Counted from the stretch's first letter, positions 34,024-42,870 are shown. The stretch: DNA of 64,000 nt from M3 sp045133615 (GCA_045133615.1 JBGUUQ010000087.1:10327-74326), one strand, 5' to 3'. The notes: a model not told the origin generated them from the sequence alone. Made by a program: numbers and translations.

Positions 34024-36225
34024 TTATTTTGCGAATTTTCCGTGACGAGCAGTTCCGTCGGCGAAGTCTACGGAGTAGACGTAAATGCCTTGGGGAAGTG
34101 CGGTGATGTCGGCGGTGTTACCCACAACTTTGCTTACCATGCCACCACCAATGGTGTAGATGGAGATAACGGCTTGGTCGGCTCCTGAAACAGTCACTGC
34201 ATCGCGAGAAACGCGAACGGTAACATTGTCGACAGCGACTTCGTCAATACCGGTTACTGCGCAGTCGGTCCATACGGCGTAGTTGTCGCCATAGGTCTGC
34301 AAGGTGTAGCCGGTGGGAACAGAATAAGCGTAGCGAGTACCAATCTTCACGATGAGGTTACCATTTTTACCGGAAACTTTGGCAGCGTAGATGTCGGAAG
34401 CGGATTCGAGTACTTCGACGGTGCTCTGGTTGTGAACGCCTACGGATTTACGAATGTCGATGAGTTTGGCAATTTCGCTCTTGTTTGAGAGCCAGTGAGG
34501 GAGGAATACGCAAGGAGTACCGGGAGAGCAGAGCATGAATGCATTGGCTTCGCCTACGTTGCCGTCCATGCGGTTGTAGTCTTCGCGGTAGGTGTCGTGG
34601 TTATCGATAAATGTAACGGCGTATTTGGTGAATGAGTCCATGTGGATAAGACCTGCGGGCTGGTTGGTGGTGCCGTAGCGTGCCCAAACGAGCTTGGTGT
34701 AGTCGCTACCTTCAAGAGCGTCGTTGACAGCGTATTTGAAGGGGAAGTCGAATGCGGCAGAGTTGTAGCCGGTGGCTTCAATCCATGCGGTGATGGCATC
34801 GTAACCGTCCCAATATTCACCTACGGAGTAGAGAGCTTGAGCAGACTTGTTGTATTCGCCTACATAGTAGCCTGCGTAGCCTTTAACCATGTCGTAACGC
34901 CAACCGCAGTAGCCGAGGTCGTTTTTGAGGAAGTCGAGATAGGCTTTGATGCCGGCTTGAACTTTTGCGTTGGTGTGGTCGAGGTCGCGAGAAGAGCCGA
35001 AGTCGTCGCCGGTGTCGGCAGCTCCGGTGGGAGTGGCTTGTCCGGATTCGTAGGCAACTTCATCGGTGCAACAGATAGCCCAAGGTCCCCATTCGTAGGT
35101 GACACCGTTGTAGGTTTCAGTGGGGAAGTCGGTCCAGTTGGAAGCACCGCTACGGTGGTTGACAACAACATCTTCGATGATGCCAGTGCCGAGATCTTTG
35201 TAGGTATTAATCATTGTGCGAAGTTCGGATTCGGTACCGAATGCTCCATTATGGTTGGTAAACCAATAAACGGGGTCGTAACCCATACTATAGTTGCCGG
35301 AAGCCGATTTACCGCTGTTGGGCACCCACATCAAATCGAAGTATTGAGAGATTTCGGACGCCATGTCGGTGAGCTCTGTCCAACCGTATTTGCTATAAGA
35401 GTCCCAATAGAAGCCTTGGAGCATTACGCCGGTGTATTCGCTCGGCCAAGCAAAGCCTTCGCCACCGATATATTCGCCGGAAACGACTGACACTTCAATT
35501 GCGGTGCCGGAAGTGCTTTTGAGCTTGAAGTATGTGTCGGATGTGATGCCGGTGATGTCGACAGTCTGATTTGTTCCGTCGTTGAAGATGATGTTGATAG
35601 AGGTTTCTTCAGCGGGGAATGTGTAGGCGTAGTAGGTGTCGCCGTCGTAGGTGGCGGTGCGGGTCACTTTTGTGCCGGGCCATGCACCGAGGAGTTGGTC
35701 GCCGGCAGTGTTCCATGCGTAGAAGTTAACGGAAGACCAAGCAGAGGATTTCAAAAGGTAGATGGAGATACCGGTGTTTTCGGAGTCGTCGCCGGTGTTG
35801 CCGGAATCATCACCAGAGTCATCGCCACTATCATCGCCGGAGTCGTCGGAAGGGGTGTAAACAGACCATGTGCCACCGCCTTTGTTCCATGTTCCGGAAG
35901 CCACTGTATAGCAGTTATTCGTTCCATCGTAGGTCAAATCATTAGTTTGATCCCACTCGGTGTCCCAACTATTGGTGGTGGTAGATCCATCCATACGACA
36001 GAAAATCACGTTGGTATATCCAGCGGGGATTTCTCCTTTGTAGAGGTCGGTTTCGCCGGAAACGGCAGTCATGCTAACCCAACCAGTGGTGGACCCGCTC
36101 CAATAGTAGATAGCAAAACGAGCACTTGCCAATAACCAATTGCTGTTGGGCTTCAAATACAGCGTCGTAGCGTTAGCCGCAAGCACGCAAATAAGCGCGA
36201 CAATCAATGAGTAGATTCTTCTCAT
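34024..36225 (-). CDS. Secreted GH13 alpha-amylase with two starch-binding-type modules and T9SS sorting domain
   Basis: 733 residues. Signal peptide 1-19 (MRRIYSLIVALICVLAANA). The first CBM-like module (20-120) contains VIFCRMDG (73-80), shared with the 1585-residue protein. The acidic linker (126-150, repeats of DDSG) leads to a CBM26-like module (about 152-250, WSSVNFYAWNTAGDQLLGAW). The GH13 catalytic barrel covers about 260-600, with DVVVNHRSG (352-360), nucleophile D445 in GWRYDMVKGY, acid/base E470 in YSVGEYW, and D544 in FIDNHDT. A C-terminal beta domain (about 658-733) ending GIYVYSVDFADGTARHGKFAK-like residues fits a type A T9SS signal. All catalytic residues are present. A TACTTTTG -7-like box on the minus strand is at 36315-36308. 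No SusC/SusD pair is adjacent. Confidence 0.93.
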   Translation of the reverse strand: MRRIYSLIVALICVLAANATTLYLKPNSNWLLASARFAIYYWSGSTTGWVSMTAVSGETDLYKGEIPAGYTNVIFCRMDGSTTTNSWDTEWDQTNDLTYDGTNNCYTVASGTWNKGGGTWSVYTPSDDSGDDSGDDSGDDSGNTGDDSENTGISIYLLKSSAWSSVNFYAWNTAGDQLLGAWPGTKVTRTATYDGDTYYAYTFPAEETSINIIFNDGTNQTVDITGITSDTYFKLKSTSGTAIEVSVVSGEYIGGEGFAWPSEYTGVMLQGFYWDSYSKYGWTELTDMASEISQYFDLMWVPNSGKSASGNYSMGYDPVYWFTNHNGAFGTESELRTMINTYKDLGTGIIEDVVVNHRSGASNWTDFPTETYNGVTYEWGPWAICCTDEVAYESGQATPTGAADTGDDFGSSRDLDHTNAKVQAGIKAYLDFLKNDLGYCGWRYDMVKGYAGYYVGEYNKSAQALYSVGEYWDGYDAITAWIEATGYNSAAFDFPFKYAVNDALEGSDYTKLVWARYGTTNQPAGLIHMDSFTKYAVTFIDNHDTYREDYNRMDGNVGEANAFMLCSPGTPCVFLPHWLSNKSEIAKLIDIRKSVGVHNQSTVEVLESASDIYAAKVSGKNGNLIVKIGTRYAYSVPTGYTLQTYGDNYAVWTDCAVTGIDEVAVDNVTVRVSRDAVTVSGADQAVISIYTIGGGMVSKVVGNTADITALPQGIYVYSVDFADGTARHGKFAK

Positions 36226-36406
36226 GTCAAGAAAAAAATTAAAATGTTAGAATTGATAGGTTAATTAAAAAAGATTCGCTATTAATAGTCACTTATTCAG
36301 TGTAATGCAAAAGTACAAATTTTTTGATTTGCAAACGCTTTTTTTAACAGATTTCGCTGAAAAAACAGCTATCTTTGTCCTTGAAACACAGAAATAAAGG
36401 AAGATT

Positions 36407-37183
36407 ATGGTAACGATATTATTTCATAGCACTATATTCGGTCCGATTCACAGCCGCCGACTCGGTACATCGCTCGGAGTGAATCTATCGCCAACGGATG
36501 GCAAAATATGCTCGTTTGACTGCGTGTACTGCGAAGCGGGGTATAACTCGCAGGGTGCAGGCACAAGCGGATTTCCGGCACGAGAGGATGTAAAACGACA
36601 ACTTGAAGCGACGTTGGCGGAGATGAACGCGAAGGGCGAACGATTGGACGTGATAACGTTTTCGGGAAACGGAGAGCCTACGCTGCATCCGGACTTTGCC
36701 GGGGTGATAGATGACACGCTTGCGCTTCGAGATAAGTATTTTCCGATGGTGAAGGTGAGTGTGCTATGCAATTCGACCCGTCTGCACAAGCCGGAGGTGG
36801 TGGCTGCACTGCGCCGCGTGGACAATAATATTCTCAAACTTGACTCAGCGGTGACGGCAACGATGAGGGCGATAGACCAACCGGGGTCGCCGGATTTCAC
36901 GGTGGAGCGGTTGCTACCGCAATTGGAAGCTATGGGGGAGGATTGCATAATACAGACGATGATGCTACGCGGACGCCACAATGGAGTGGAGATAGACAAT
37001 ACGACACCGGAGGAGGTGGATGCTTTGACTGAGGCTTACAAGCGGATAAAGCCGCGAGAAGTGATGCTCTACTCGATAGACCGAGAGACTCCGGAGAGCA
37101 ATCTGCAGAAGGTGGAACGCGAGGAGCTTGAACGGATAGCGGAGGTGTGGCGCAAAGATGGAATTAAGGTACAAGTGAGTTAG
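36407..37183 (+). CDS. Radical SAM protein (COG0731-like)
   Basis: 258 residues. The [4Fe-4S] cluster motif is C35-x3-C39-x2-C42 in ICSFDCVYCEAGYNSQG, preceded by GPIHSRRLGTSLGVNLSP, a signature of a small family related to the catalytic core of TYW1. FSGNGEPTLHP is the SAM-binding GGEPL-equivalent motif. There is no flavodoxin or auxiliary cluster domain. The function of this bacterial group is not established. TATCTTTG at 36370-36377 is a probable -7 box. The LD-carboxypeptidase gene follows after 6 bases. Confidence 0.88.
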   Translation: MVTILFHSTIFGPIHSRRLGTSLGVNLSPTDGKICSFDCVYCEAGYNSQGAGTSGFPAREDVKRQLEATLAEMNAKGERLDVITFSGNGEPTLHPDFAGVIDDTLALRDKYFPMVKVSVLCNSTRLHKPEVVAALRRVDNNILKLDSAVTATMRAIDQPGSPDFTVERLLPQLEAMGEDCIIQTMMLRGRHNGVEIDNTTPEEVDALTEAYKRIKPREVMLYSIDRETPESNLQKVEREELERIAEVWRKDGIKVQVS

Positions 37184-37189
37184 TGCGAT

Positions 37190-38101
37190 ATGGAGAAGAG
37201 CATAATATACCCTCAACCGCTAAAAGCGGGGGACAGGATAGCAATAGTGTCACCAGCATCGATCATAAATCCCGACTATGTGGCAGGGGCTGCGGAAACG
37301 CTTCGCCGACAGGGCTGGGAGCCGGTGGTGTATCCTCACGCATTGGGCGCCAACGGGAGCTACAGCGGGAGCGTGGCGGAGCGAATGGGGGATATGACGG
37401 CGGCTCTGACGGATGAGTCGATTCGTGCCGTGTTGTGTTCCCGCGGAGGATACGGAGCGGTGCATCTGCTTGAGGAGCTTTCGGCAATGAATCTGCGCAA
37501 GGATGCGAAGTGGATTATAGGGTTCAGCGACATTTCGGCATTGCATGCGATGATGGCATCGCAGGGTGTGGCAAGCGTGCATGCGTCGATGTGCAAGCAT
37601 TTGGCGTTGCATCCCGACGATGATGCGTCGCAATCGCTGTTTGAGATACTGCGCGGCGGGATGCCGAAATATTGCGTAGAAAGCCATCGGGCGAATCGTC
37701 GCGGTGTTGCCACCGGAAGGATTGCCGGGGGGAATATGGCGGTGCTCGGCGGGCTGATAGGGTCGAAGTATGACCTGTTTAGCATGTATGGCGATGATAC
37801 GATTCTGTTTATAGAGGATATAGCGGAGCCAATCTACAAGATAGAGCGAATACTATATCAGTTGCGAATGGCGGGTGTATTGTCTCGCTTGAAGGGGCTA
37901 ATCGTGGGGCGGTTTACGGAATATAAAGCGGACCGCAACTATAATGACATGTATGAGATGATAGCGGATATGGTGGCGCAATATGACTATCCTGTGGCGT
38001 TTGACTTTCCGATAGGACACGTCGATGAAAATCTCCCGATTGTGGAATCGGCGATGGTGACGCTCAGCGTTGGAGAAAGGACCGAGCTGAAGATGGGCTA
38101 A
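37190..38101 (+). CDS. LD-carboxypeptidase (peptidase family S66)
   Basis: 303 residues, no signal peptide, normal for cytoplasmic muramoyltetrapeptide carboxypeptidase (LdcA-like), which removes the terminal D-Ala from recycled murein tetrapeptides. The N-terminal KAGDRIAIVSPASIINPDYV, nucleophile region CSRGGYGAVHLLEEL with IIGFSDISALH (catalytic Ser region), and the C-terminal ILFIEDIAEPIYKIERIL (Glu) and DFPIGHVDENLPI (His) fit the Ser-Glu-His triad of S66. Probably cotranscribed with the radical SAM gene. Its stop overlaps, by 4 bases, the stop of the convergent DUF3791 gene. Confidence 0.92.
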   Translation: MEKSIIYPQPLKAGDRIAIVSPASIINPDYVAGAAETLRRQGWEPVVYPHALGANGSYSGSVAERMGDMTAALTDESIRAVLCSRGGYGAVHLLEELSAMNLRKDAKWIIGFSDISALHAMMASQGVASVHASMCKHLALHPDDDASQSLFEILRGGMPKYCVESHRANRRGVATGRIAGGNMAVLGGLIGSKYDLFSMYGDDTILFIEDIAEPIYKIERILYQLRMAGVLSRLKGLIVGRFTEYKADRNYNDMYEMIADMVAQYDYPVAFDFPIGHVDENLPIVESAMVTLSVGERTELKMG

Positions 38102-38313
38102 TCGAGATTGCCTCGGTATTCGCGGGAAAGTTCTCCGGCAAGATATTCGTCGCTACGGCAGTGCATATCGGCAATGCCTTCGCTCATCAGTTCGTAGGTC
38201 AGCGAATTGTAGAAAAATTCCAATGCGTCTTCATACGATATTCGTTCGCTGTCGGCAAACAGTTTGACAACGCGAGCATATTTCATTTGCAATATAGTCT
38301 TGTCGGCAAGCAT
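38098..38313 (-). CDS. DUF3791 family small protein (third gene of TA-like operon)
   Basis: 71 residues. MKYARVVKLFADSERISYEDALEFFYNSLTYEL (pieces) followed by MSEGIADMHCRSDEYLAGEL is the shape of DUF3791 domains: a helical stretch, then a tyrosine-containing YxxLxxG-like segment and acidic end. It begins 4 bases after the DUF3990 gene and is probably translated from the same mRNA. DUF3791 proteins are regularly paired with DUF3990 proteins; I infer an antitoxin or partner role. The 3' end overlaps the convergent LD-carboxypeptidase gene by 4 bases. Confidence 0.75.
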   Translation of the reverse strand: MLADKTILQMKYARVVKLFADSERISYEDALEFFYNSLTYELMSEGIADMHCRSDEYLAGELSREYRGNLD

Positions 38314-38317
38314 AAAA

Positions 38318-38794
38318 TCAGGCGTTTAATTCAATAGCGTCAATAAATCGCAAACGGGAATCAATCAAACTCTGACTGACAATGCATATCTGATGGTTGG
38401 GCTTTTCGTAAGCCAATCGCCCCAAAGCGTCTTTCTTGTCAATCAATCCGGAAAAGTACAAATCGATGGTGTTGAATACCCTATCATCTGCTATACCGCC
38501 TTCAATCATATCTATCCCGGAAACAGGGACTCCGCGACGGCATGATGCGACAAAATCCAACCATTGCTCGTCGTAATGAGGAAAAGTCTTTACCGTAAAG
38601 GGAGAGATGTCATCGTCCAATTCATATCGATTTATGTAGGCTACACCATTTCGACGCAGGAAGCGTTGAGCATAATTTTCAGCCTGCTCTTTCAGAGAGG
38701 TAAGATAAAAACCTTTGCCAAAATCGAGATTGTCGCGTGAATGAAACACATCGGGAGTGCTCACAATGACCGAAGACGCATGGTAAAGTATCAT
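38318..38794 (-). CDS. DUF3990 protein, putative ADP-ribosyltransferase-like toxin
   Basis: 158 residues. It starts MILYHASSVIVSTPDVFHSR and continues NLDFGKGFYLTSLKEQAENYA. The pattern YHxS ... DFGxGFYLT ... AxxYA, with a downstream YELDD, is characteristic of DUF3990, a family proposed to have an ADP-ribosyltransferase-like fold. ISPFTVKTFPHYDEQWLDFV and GIADDRVFNTIDLYFSG are also family-like. Cytoplasmic. Flanked on both sides by DUF3791 genes with a 4-base overlap upstream and a 4-base gap downstream. The toxin role and the modified target are inference; no function has been shown here. Confidence 0.78.
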   Translation of the reverse strand: MILYHASSVIVSTPDVFHSRDNLDFGKGFYLTSLKEQAENYAQRFLRRNGVAYINRYELDDDISPFTVKTFPHYDEQWLDFVASCRRGVPVSGIDMIEGGIADDRVFNTIDLYFSGLIDKKDALGRLAYEKPNHQICIVSQSLIDSRLRFIDAIELNA

Positions 38795-39006
38795 TGCAAA
38801 GCTCCTTTCTCTTTGAGGAGTGAAACGAGGTCGTCGACGATATATTCCCTACTGAAAGTGTGTAGCACATCGTAGGAGGGCAATATATAGCTGAACAAAA
38901 TACCGGTTTTACGCAGCATGGTATATACTTCGGCTGCGCTTAATTTCAACGCATCGGCAAGATTGCCGACACAAAAAACGGTAAAATTCAATTGTTCGGT
39001 ATTCAT
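38791..39006 (-). CDS. DUF3791 family small protein (first gene of TA-like operon)
   Basis: 71 residues from ATG 39006 (MNTEQLNFTVFCVGNLADAL); an upstream in-frame ATG would lie upstream of the promoter's -7 box. AEVYTMLRKTGILFSYILPSY then DVLHTFSREYIVDDLVSLLKEKG (shown in two parts) is the classical DUF3791 motif, including the YDxLHT signature. Stop overlaps the DUF3990 start (ATGA). Likely antitoxin of the operon, by analogy with other DUF3990/DUF3791 pairs. The predicted transcription start falls within a few bases of the ATG, so the mRNA may be nearly leaderless. Confidence 0.82.
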   Translation of the reverse strand: MNTEQLNFTVFCVGNLADALKLSAAEVYTMLRKTGILFSYILPSYDVLHTFSREYIVDDLVSLLKEKGALQ

Positions 39007-39012
39007 ATCTGA

Positions 39013-39043
39013 CAAAGTTAGCGATTCTGATATAAATAACAAA
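39013..39043 (-). promoter_or_regulatory. Promoter of the DUF3791-DUF3990-DUF3791 operon
   Basis: Minus strand TTTG (39043-39040), 19 bases, TAACTTTG (39020-39013): exact match to both boxes. Only 6 bases separate the -7 box from the ATG at 39006. The divergent argS promoter starts 22 bases away. Confidence 0.75.
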
Positions 39044-39064
39044 TATGGGGAGAGAAAAATCTTG

Positions 39065-39096
39065 TTTGCGAGATTGGTTGAGAATGATTAATTTTG
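39065..39096 (+). promoter_or_regulatory. Promoter of argS
   Basis: TTTG (39065-39068), 20 bases, TAATTTTG (39089-39096), exact match to both boxes; start codon 28 bases downstream. Confidence 0.8.
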
Positions 39097-39124
39097 CACT
39101 TAAAATCAATAAATTGGAATAATT

Positions 39125-40909
39125 ATGTCGATAGATAACATCATCGCTCAGGCGGTGGCCCGCGCCGTCAAAGAGCTTTACGGAATAGAGTGTGATGCCA
39201 CGACCATCACTCCACAGACAACAAAGGCAGAATTTGAAGGAAATCTTACCATATTGGTGTTTCCATGGGTGAAGGCAGTCCGAAAGGCTCCCGAAGCGTT
39301 AGGAAACGAGATAGGGGAGTGGCTTGTGGCAAATGAGCCGGCGGTGAATCGCTTCAATGTGGTGAAAGGGTTCCTCAATATCGTAATCGAACCTACATAT
39401 TTCACATCGGTGCTCCGCCACATCGACGAAACGGAGGAATATGGCTCGGTGAAGGCTACTGATGAGAGTCCGCTCGTGATGGTGGAATATTCTTCGCCCA
39501 ATACGAACAAACCGCTTCACTTAGGACATATCCGCAACAATCTGCTCGGCTATAGTCTTTCGGAAATACTCAAGGCGTGCGGCAACCGCGTGGTTAAGAC
39601 CAATATAGTCAATGACCGCGGTATCCATATCTGCAAGTCGATGCTCGCTTGGCAGAAGTGGGGCGAAGGAGTGACTCCCGAATCGGCAGGCAAGAAGGGG
39701 GACCACTTAATCGGCGACTTCTATGTGCTGTTTGACAAGCATTACAAGGCTGAATTGAAGCAGTTGATGGAAGAGCAGGGTATGAGCCAAGAGGATGCCG
39801 AAAAGGCATCGCCACTGATGCAGGAGGCTCGCGCAATGCTTCGCCGATGGGAACAAAAGGACCCGGAAATACGCGAATTGTGGGAGATGATGAACTCGTG
39901 GGTGTATGCCGGTTTTGACGAAACGTATAAGCGTCTCGGCGTAGACTTCGACAAAATCTATTACGAAAGCGATACGTATCTCGAAGGTAAGGACAAAGTG
40001 CTCGAAGGTTTGGAGAAGGGTATCATGTACCGCAAGGAGGATGGCTCTGTGTGGGCTGACCTTACGGCTGACGGCCTTGACCACAAGTTGTTGCTCCGCA
40101 GCGACGGAACTTCGGTGTATATGACTCAGGATATAGGTACGGCGAAACTCCGCTATCAGGATTTCCCCATCGACAAGATGATATATGTGGTGGGCAATGA
40201 GCAGAACTATCACTTCCAAGTGCTTTCGTTACTCCTCGACAAGCTCGGATTTAAGTGGGGCAAGGATTTGGTGCACTTCTCATACGGAATGGTGGAACTT
40301 CCGGAGGGTAAGATGAAGAGCCGTGAGGGCACGGTGGTGGATGCCGATGACTTGATGGATGAAATGGTAGATACGGCTCGTCTGGTGTCGGGAGAACTCG
40401 GCAAGCTCGATGAGTGCAGCCCGGAAGAAGCGGAGGCAATCTCTACAATGGTGGGATTGGGTGCGCTTAAATATTTCCTCTTGAAGGTAGACCCGCGCAA
40501 GAATATGACATTCAACCCGAAAGAGTCAATCGATTTCAACGGCAACACCGGTCCGTTTATCCAATATACTTATGCGCGTATCCGCTCGGTGCTCCGCAAG
40601 GCAGCCGATGTGGAAAAAGCCGATTACAGCGCAGTGGCACCCAACGACAAGGAGATAGCATTGATACAGCTTTTGGCCGACTATCCTTCGAAGGTAGCTG
40701 AAGCCGGTCGCAATTACAGCCCGGCACTTATCGCCAACTATGCTTATGAGCTGGTGAAGGCTTACAATCAGTTCTACCACGACTATTCGATACTTCGCGA
40801 GGAGGATGCCGCAGTGCGCACGTTCCGCCTTGTATTGTCGGAAAATGTGTCGCGAGTGGTTCGCTCGGCAATGAAGTTGCTCGGCATCAATGTGCCTGAA
40901 AGAATGTAG
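39125..40909 (+). CDS. argS: Arginyl-tRNA synthetase
   Basis: 594 residues, class I enzyme of normal length. An N-terminal Add-1 tRNA-binding domain (1-100) precedes the HIGH motif HLGH at 132-135 (EYSSPNTNKPLHLGHIRNNL). The KMSKS-equivalent is GKMKSREGT, which in ArgS is often degenerate as here. The C-terminal DALR anticodon-binding domain runs from about 475, beginning NTGPFIQYTYARIRSVLRKA. Monocistronic or with the BI-1 gene 51 bases downstream. Divergent from the DUF3791/3990 operon. Confidence 0.97.
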   Translation: MSIDNIIAQAVARAVKELYGIECDATTITPQTTKAEFEGNLTILVFPWVKAVRKAPEALGNEIGEWLVANEPAVNRFNVVKGFLNIVIEPTYFTSVLRHIDETEEYGSVKATDESPLVMVEYSSPNTNKPLHLGHIRNNLLGYSLSEILKACGNRVVKTNIVNDRGIHICKSMLAWQKWGEGVTPESAGKKGDHLIGDFYVLFDKHYKAELKQLMEEQGMSQEDAEKASPLMQEARAMLRRWEQKDPEIRELWEMMNSWVYAGFDETYKRLGVDFDKIYYESDTYLEGKDKVLEGLEKGIMYRKEDGSVWADLTADGLDHKLLLRSDGTSVYMTQDIGTAKLRYQDFPIDKMIYVVGNEQNYHFQVLSLLLDKLGFKWGKDLVHFSYGMVELPEGKMKSREGTVVDADDLMDEMVDTARLVSGELGKLDECSPEEAEAISTMVGLGALKYFLLKVDPRKNMTFNPKESIDFNGNTGPFIQYTYARIRSVLRKAADVEKADYSAVAPNDKEIALIQLLADYPSKVAEAGRNYSPALIANYAYELVKAYNQFYHDYSILREEDAAVRTFRLVLSENVSRVVRSAMKLLGINVPERM

Positions 40910-40960
40910 GGTCGCGACTGAACTTTTTAATGAATCAGGTGTTAACACTGAATAATAAGC

Positions 40961-41665
40961 ATGAATATGAACAATTATGATGTAAATACTTATGGCATCT
41001 CGCTTGACAAGCAGGTGTCGCAGGTGATGAAGCGAGTGTATGTGAAGATGTTTTTGGCGTTGTTGGTAACAGCCGCTACGGCATGGATTATCGGCACGAA
41101 TGAGACGTTTATCTTATATATGGCACAGCACTCGTGGCTATATTGGGGACTGATGCTTGCCGAATTGGGTATGGTAATCGGTATCTCCGGAGCAATCAAC
41201 AAGATGAAGTCGGGATTGGCGTCAAGCTTGTTTTATCTGTTTGCGGTGGTAAACGGGGCGGTATTCTCAATAATCCTTGCGGTCTATTCGATTGACTCGA
41301 TTTTCAAGACATTTCTCATCACAGCCGGAGTGTTTGGCGCAATGAGTGTCTACGGATATTTCACGGAAAAGGATTTGACCAAATTCGGGTCGTTTCTACG
41401 AATGGCTCTGTGGGGTTTGATAATCTGCATTGTGGTGAATATCTTCATGAAGAGCAACACAATGGATTGGATTATCTCTTTTGTCGGAGTGGTGATTTTT
41501 ATCGGTTTGACAGCTTGGGATACTCAGAAAATCAAACAAATGGCAATGCAAATGCCTGATGCGACTGACGGACGCCTTGCAACTCTCGGCGCATTAAGTC
41601 TGTATCTTGACTTTATCAATCTGTTTTTGTATCTGCTCAGATTTTTCGGAGCATCGCGAGATTAA
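40961..41665 (+). CDS. Bax inhibitor-1/YccA family membrane protein
   Basis: 234 residues with seven hydrophobic segments after a short cytoplasmic N-terminus: VYVKMFLALLVTAATAWIIG, then helices to the end. The family motif region is VVIFIGLTAWDTQKIKQMA, followed by LGALSLYLDFINLFLYLLRF, where the conserved Asp pair (D in TAWDTQ and YLDFIN) resembles the proton/calcium-leak pair of bacterial YetJ. Role in Bacteroidetes unknown; possibly calcium leak or membrane protein quality control. Ends at a strong bidirectional terminator. Confidence 0.9.
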   Translation: MNMNNYDVNTYGISLDKQVSQVMKRVYVKMFLALLVTAATAWIIGTNETFILYMAQHSWLYWGLMLAELGMVIGISGAINKMKSGLASSLFYLFAVVNGAVFSIILAVYSIDSIFKTFLITAGVFGAMSVYGYFTEKDLTKFGSFLRMALWGLIICIVVNIFMKSNTMDWIISFVGVVIFIGLTAWDTQKIKQMAMQMPDATDGRLATLGALSLYLDFINLFLYLLRFFGASRD

Positions 41666-41686
41666 ATCCACAAAAACGAATATAAA

Positions 41687-41723
41687 AAACGGTCGATTCT
41701 GCATTGTGCGGAGTCGACCGTTT
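41687..41723. terminator. Bidirectional terminator between the BI-1 gene and acyltransferase 1
   Basis: AAACGGTCGA (41687-41696) pairs with TCGACCGTTT (41714-41723), 10-bp perfect stem, loop of 17. A-rich upstream and T-rich downstream, so it can serve both convergent genes. Confidence 0.8.
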
Positions 41724-41729
41724 CTGTTG

Positions 41730-42791
41730 TTATCGTTTTGCGCCGAAGAGGTAATGGGCTAATAGGGGACTGGTGCGAATTACAGCACTGACGAACAGAC
41801 ATAAAGCGATAATCAATGCAGCAACAAATAACGACAAAAACAATTGCAGAATAATCATATCGGACGACTCAATGTATGGCTTCAGATACTGCATATCAGG
41901 CAAAAACAGATAATGCAAAAGGTATATATCCAATGTACGACGTCCAATAAATTGGAGCATTTTACTTGCTCGCGCTCCGGACTGAAAATAAGTTTCGTTG
42001 CTCAAGAAAAATATAAACACAACAAGCAGCCCCGCATAGCGCACAATTATATCATGTACCGCTTTATACAGCAATGGAACAGATTCCTTAAATCCATCAT
42101 CAAAATACAGTAACAGACATCCAATGAATAAGAGTATTATTACGGCGCGGAAACGGTCGCTTTTCATGTAACCAATAAACACCTCTCCATATTTACGACA
42201 AAGTATTCCAAAAGCAAAAAACTGGAAATATTTCGTCAAGTTTTCCAAACATAAAACATTCCACAATCTGCTATCATTACGCAAAAAAATCAAACAGATC
42301 ACACCAATAACGGACAATGTAATCAACCCGACATCCACAATTTTTCGGGAAGTATATCGTCCGACCAATGATAATGTGTAATATATGATAAACATTTCAA
42401 ACAGGACGATTGTAAACCAATATCCACCAAAACCATATTCAAAAACAGATAATGGATTACCACCCATACAAAGAGAAAAAAGCGAAAAGAAGAATATAGT
42501 CGGTATAATCTGTACTTTTGCTTTCTTTCGCATATTTTCGATGTAGAAACCGACGCTCCAACGTTCAACGGCTTTATATGCAATATATCCACTTATAAAG
42601 AAAAACATTGGCATTCTGAATGTAAGCAAAACAGAACCCAATACACTATCATATCCCCCAATACCATAAGTCGCGCCCAAGACATGTCCCAAAACGACTA
42701 AAAACATTGTGAAACCACGGAGGGCATCAATATAATTGATTCTACCCCCCCCCGATAAGTTATTGATTATCAAAGTATTATTATTTTCCAT
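41730..42791 (-). CDS. Acyltransferase 3 family membrane protein, with G9 tract (copy 1)
   Basis: 353 residues from ATG 42791 (MENNNTLIINNLSGGGRINY). About ten membrane helices. The family opening YIDALRGFTMFLVVLGHVLG carries the catalytic-type Arg and His (RGF and GH), and FRMPMFFFISGYIAYKAVER is the second conserved block. Enzymes of this family O-acetylate surface sugars. The three Gly codons at residues 14-16 are written in nine consecutive G (minus strand of 42745-42753), a slippage-prone tract that would switch the gene off by frameshift. It is in frame here. A paralogue lies directly upstream. It is rather AT-rich relative to neighbours. Confidence 0.87.
   Translation of the reverse strand: MENNNTLIINNLSGGGRINYIDALRGFTMFLVVLGHVLGATYGIGGYDSVLGSVLLTFRMPMFFFISGYIAYKAVERWSVGFYIENMRKKAKVQIIPTIFFFSLFSLCMGGNPLSVFEYGFGGYWFTIVLFEMFIIYYTLSLVGRYTSRKIVDVGLITLSVIGVICLIFLRNDSRLWNVLCLENLTKYFQFFAFGILCRKYGEVFIGYMKSDRFRAVIILLFIGCLLLYFDDGFKESVPLLYKAVHDIIVRYAGLLVVFIFFLSNETYFQSGARASKMLQFIGRRTLDIYLLHYLFLPDMQYLKPYIESSDMIILQLFLSLFVAALIIALCLFVSAVIRTSPLLAHYLFGAKR
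42745..42753 (-). repeat. G9 homopolymer in the acyltransferase coding sequence
   Basis: Nine consecutive G on the coding strand, codons 13-16 (TCG GGG GGG GGT). The paralogue has TCC GGA GGA GAC at the same place, so the protein does not need the tract. Tracts of this length are known hot spots of slipped-strand phase variation. Confidence 0.85.
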
Positions 42792-42870
42792 TTTTAACTG
42801 TGATTGTATTTTTACAAAAGTACACAAAATAGACTATTTAATCCAAAAAATATAAGCCTTGACTTTGTTG

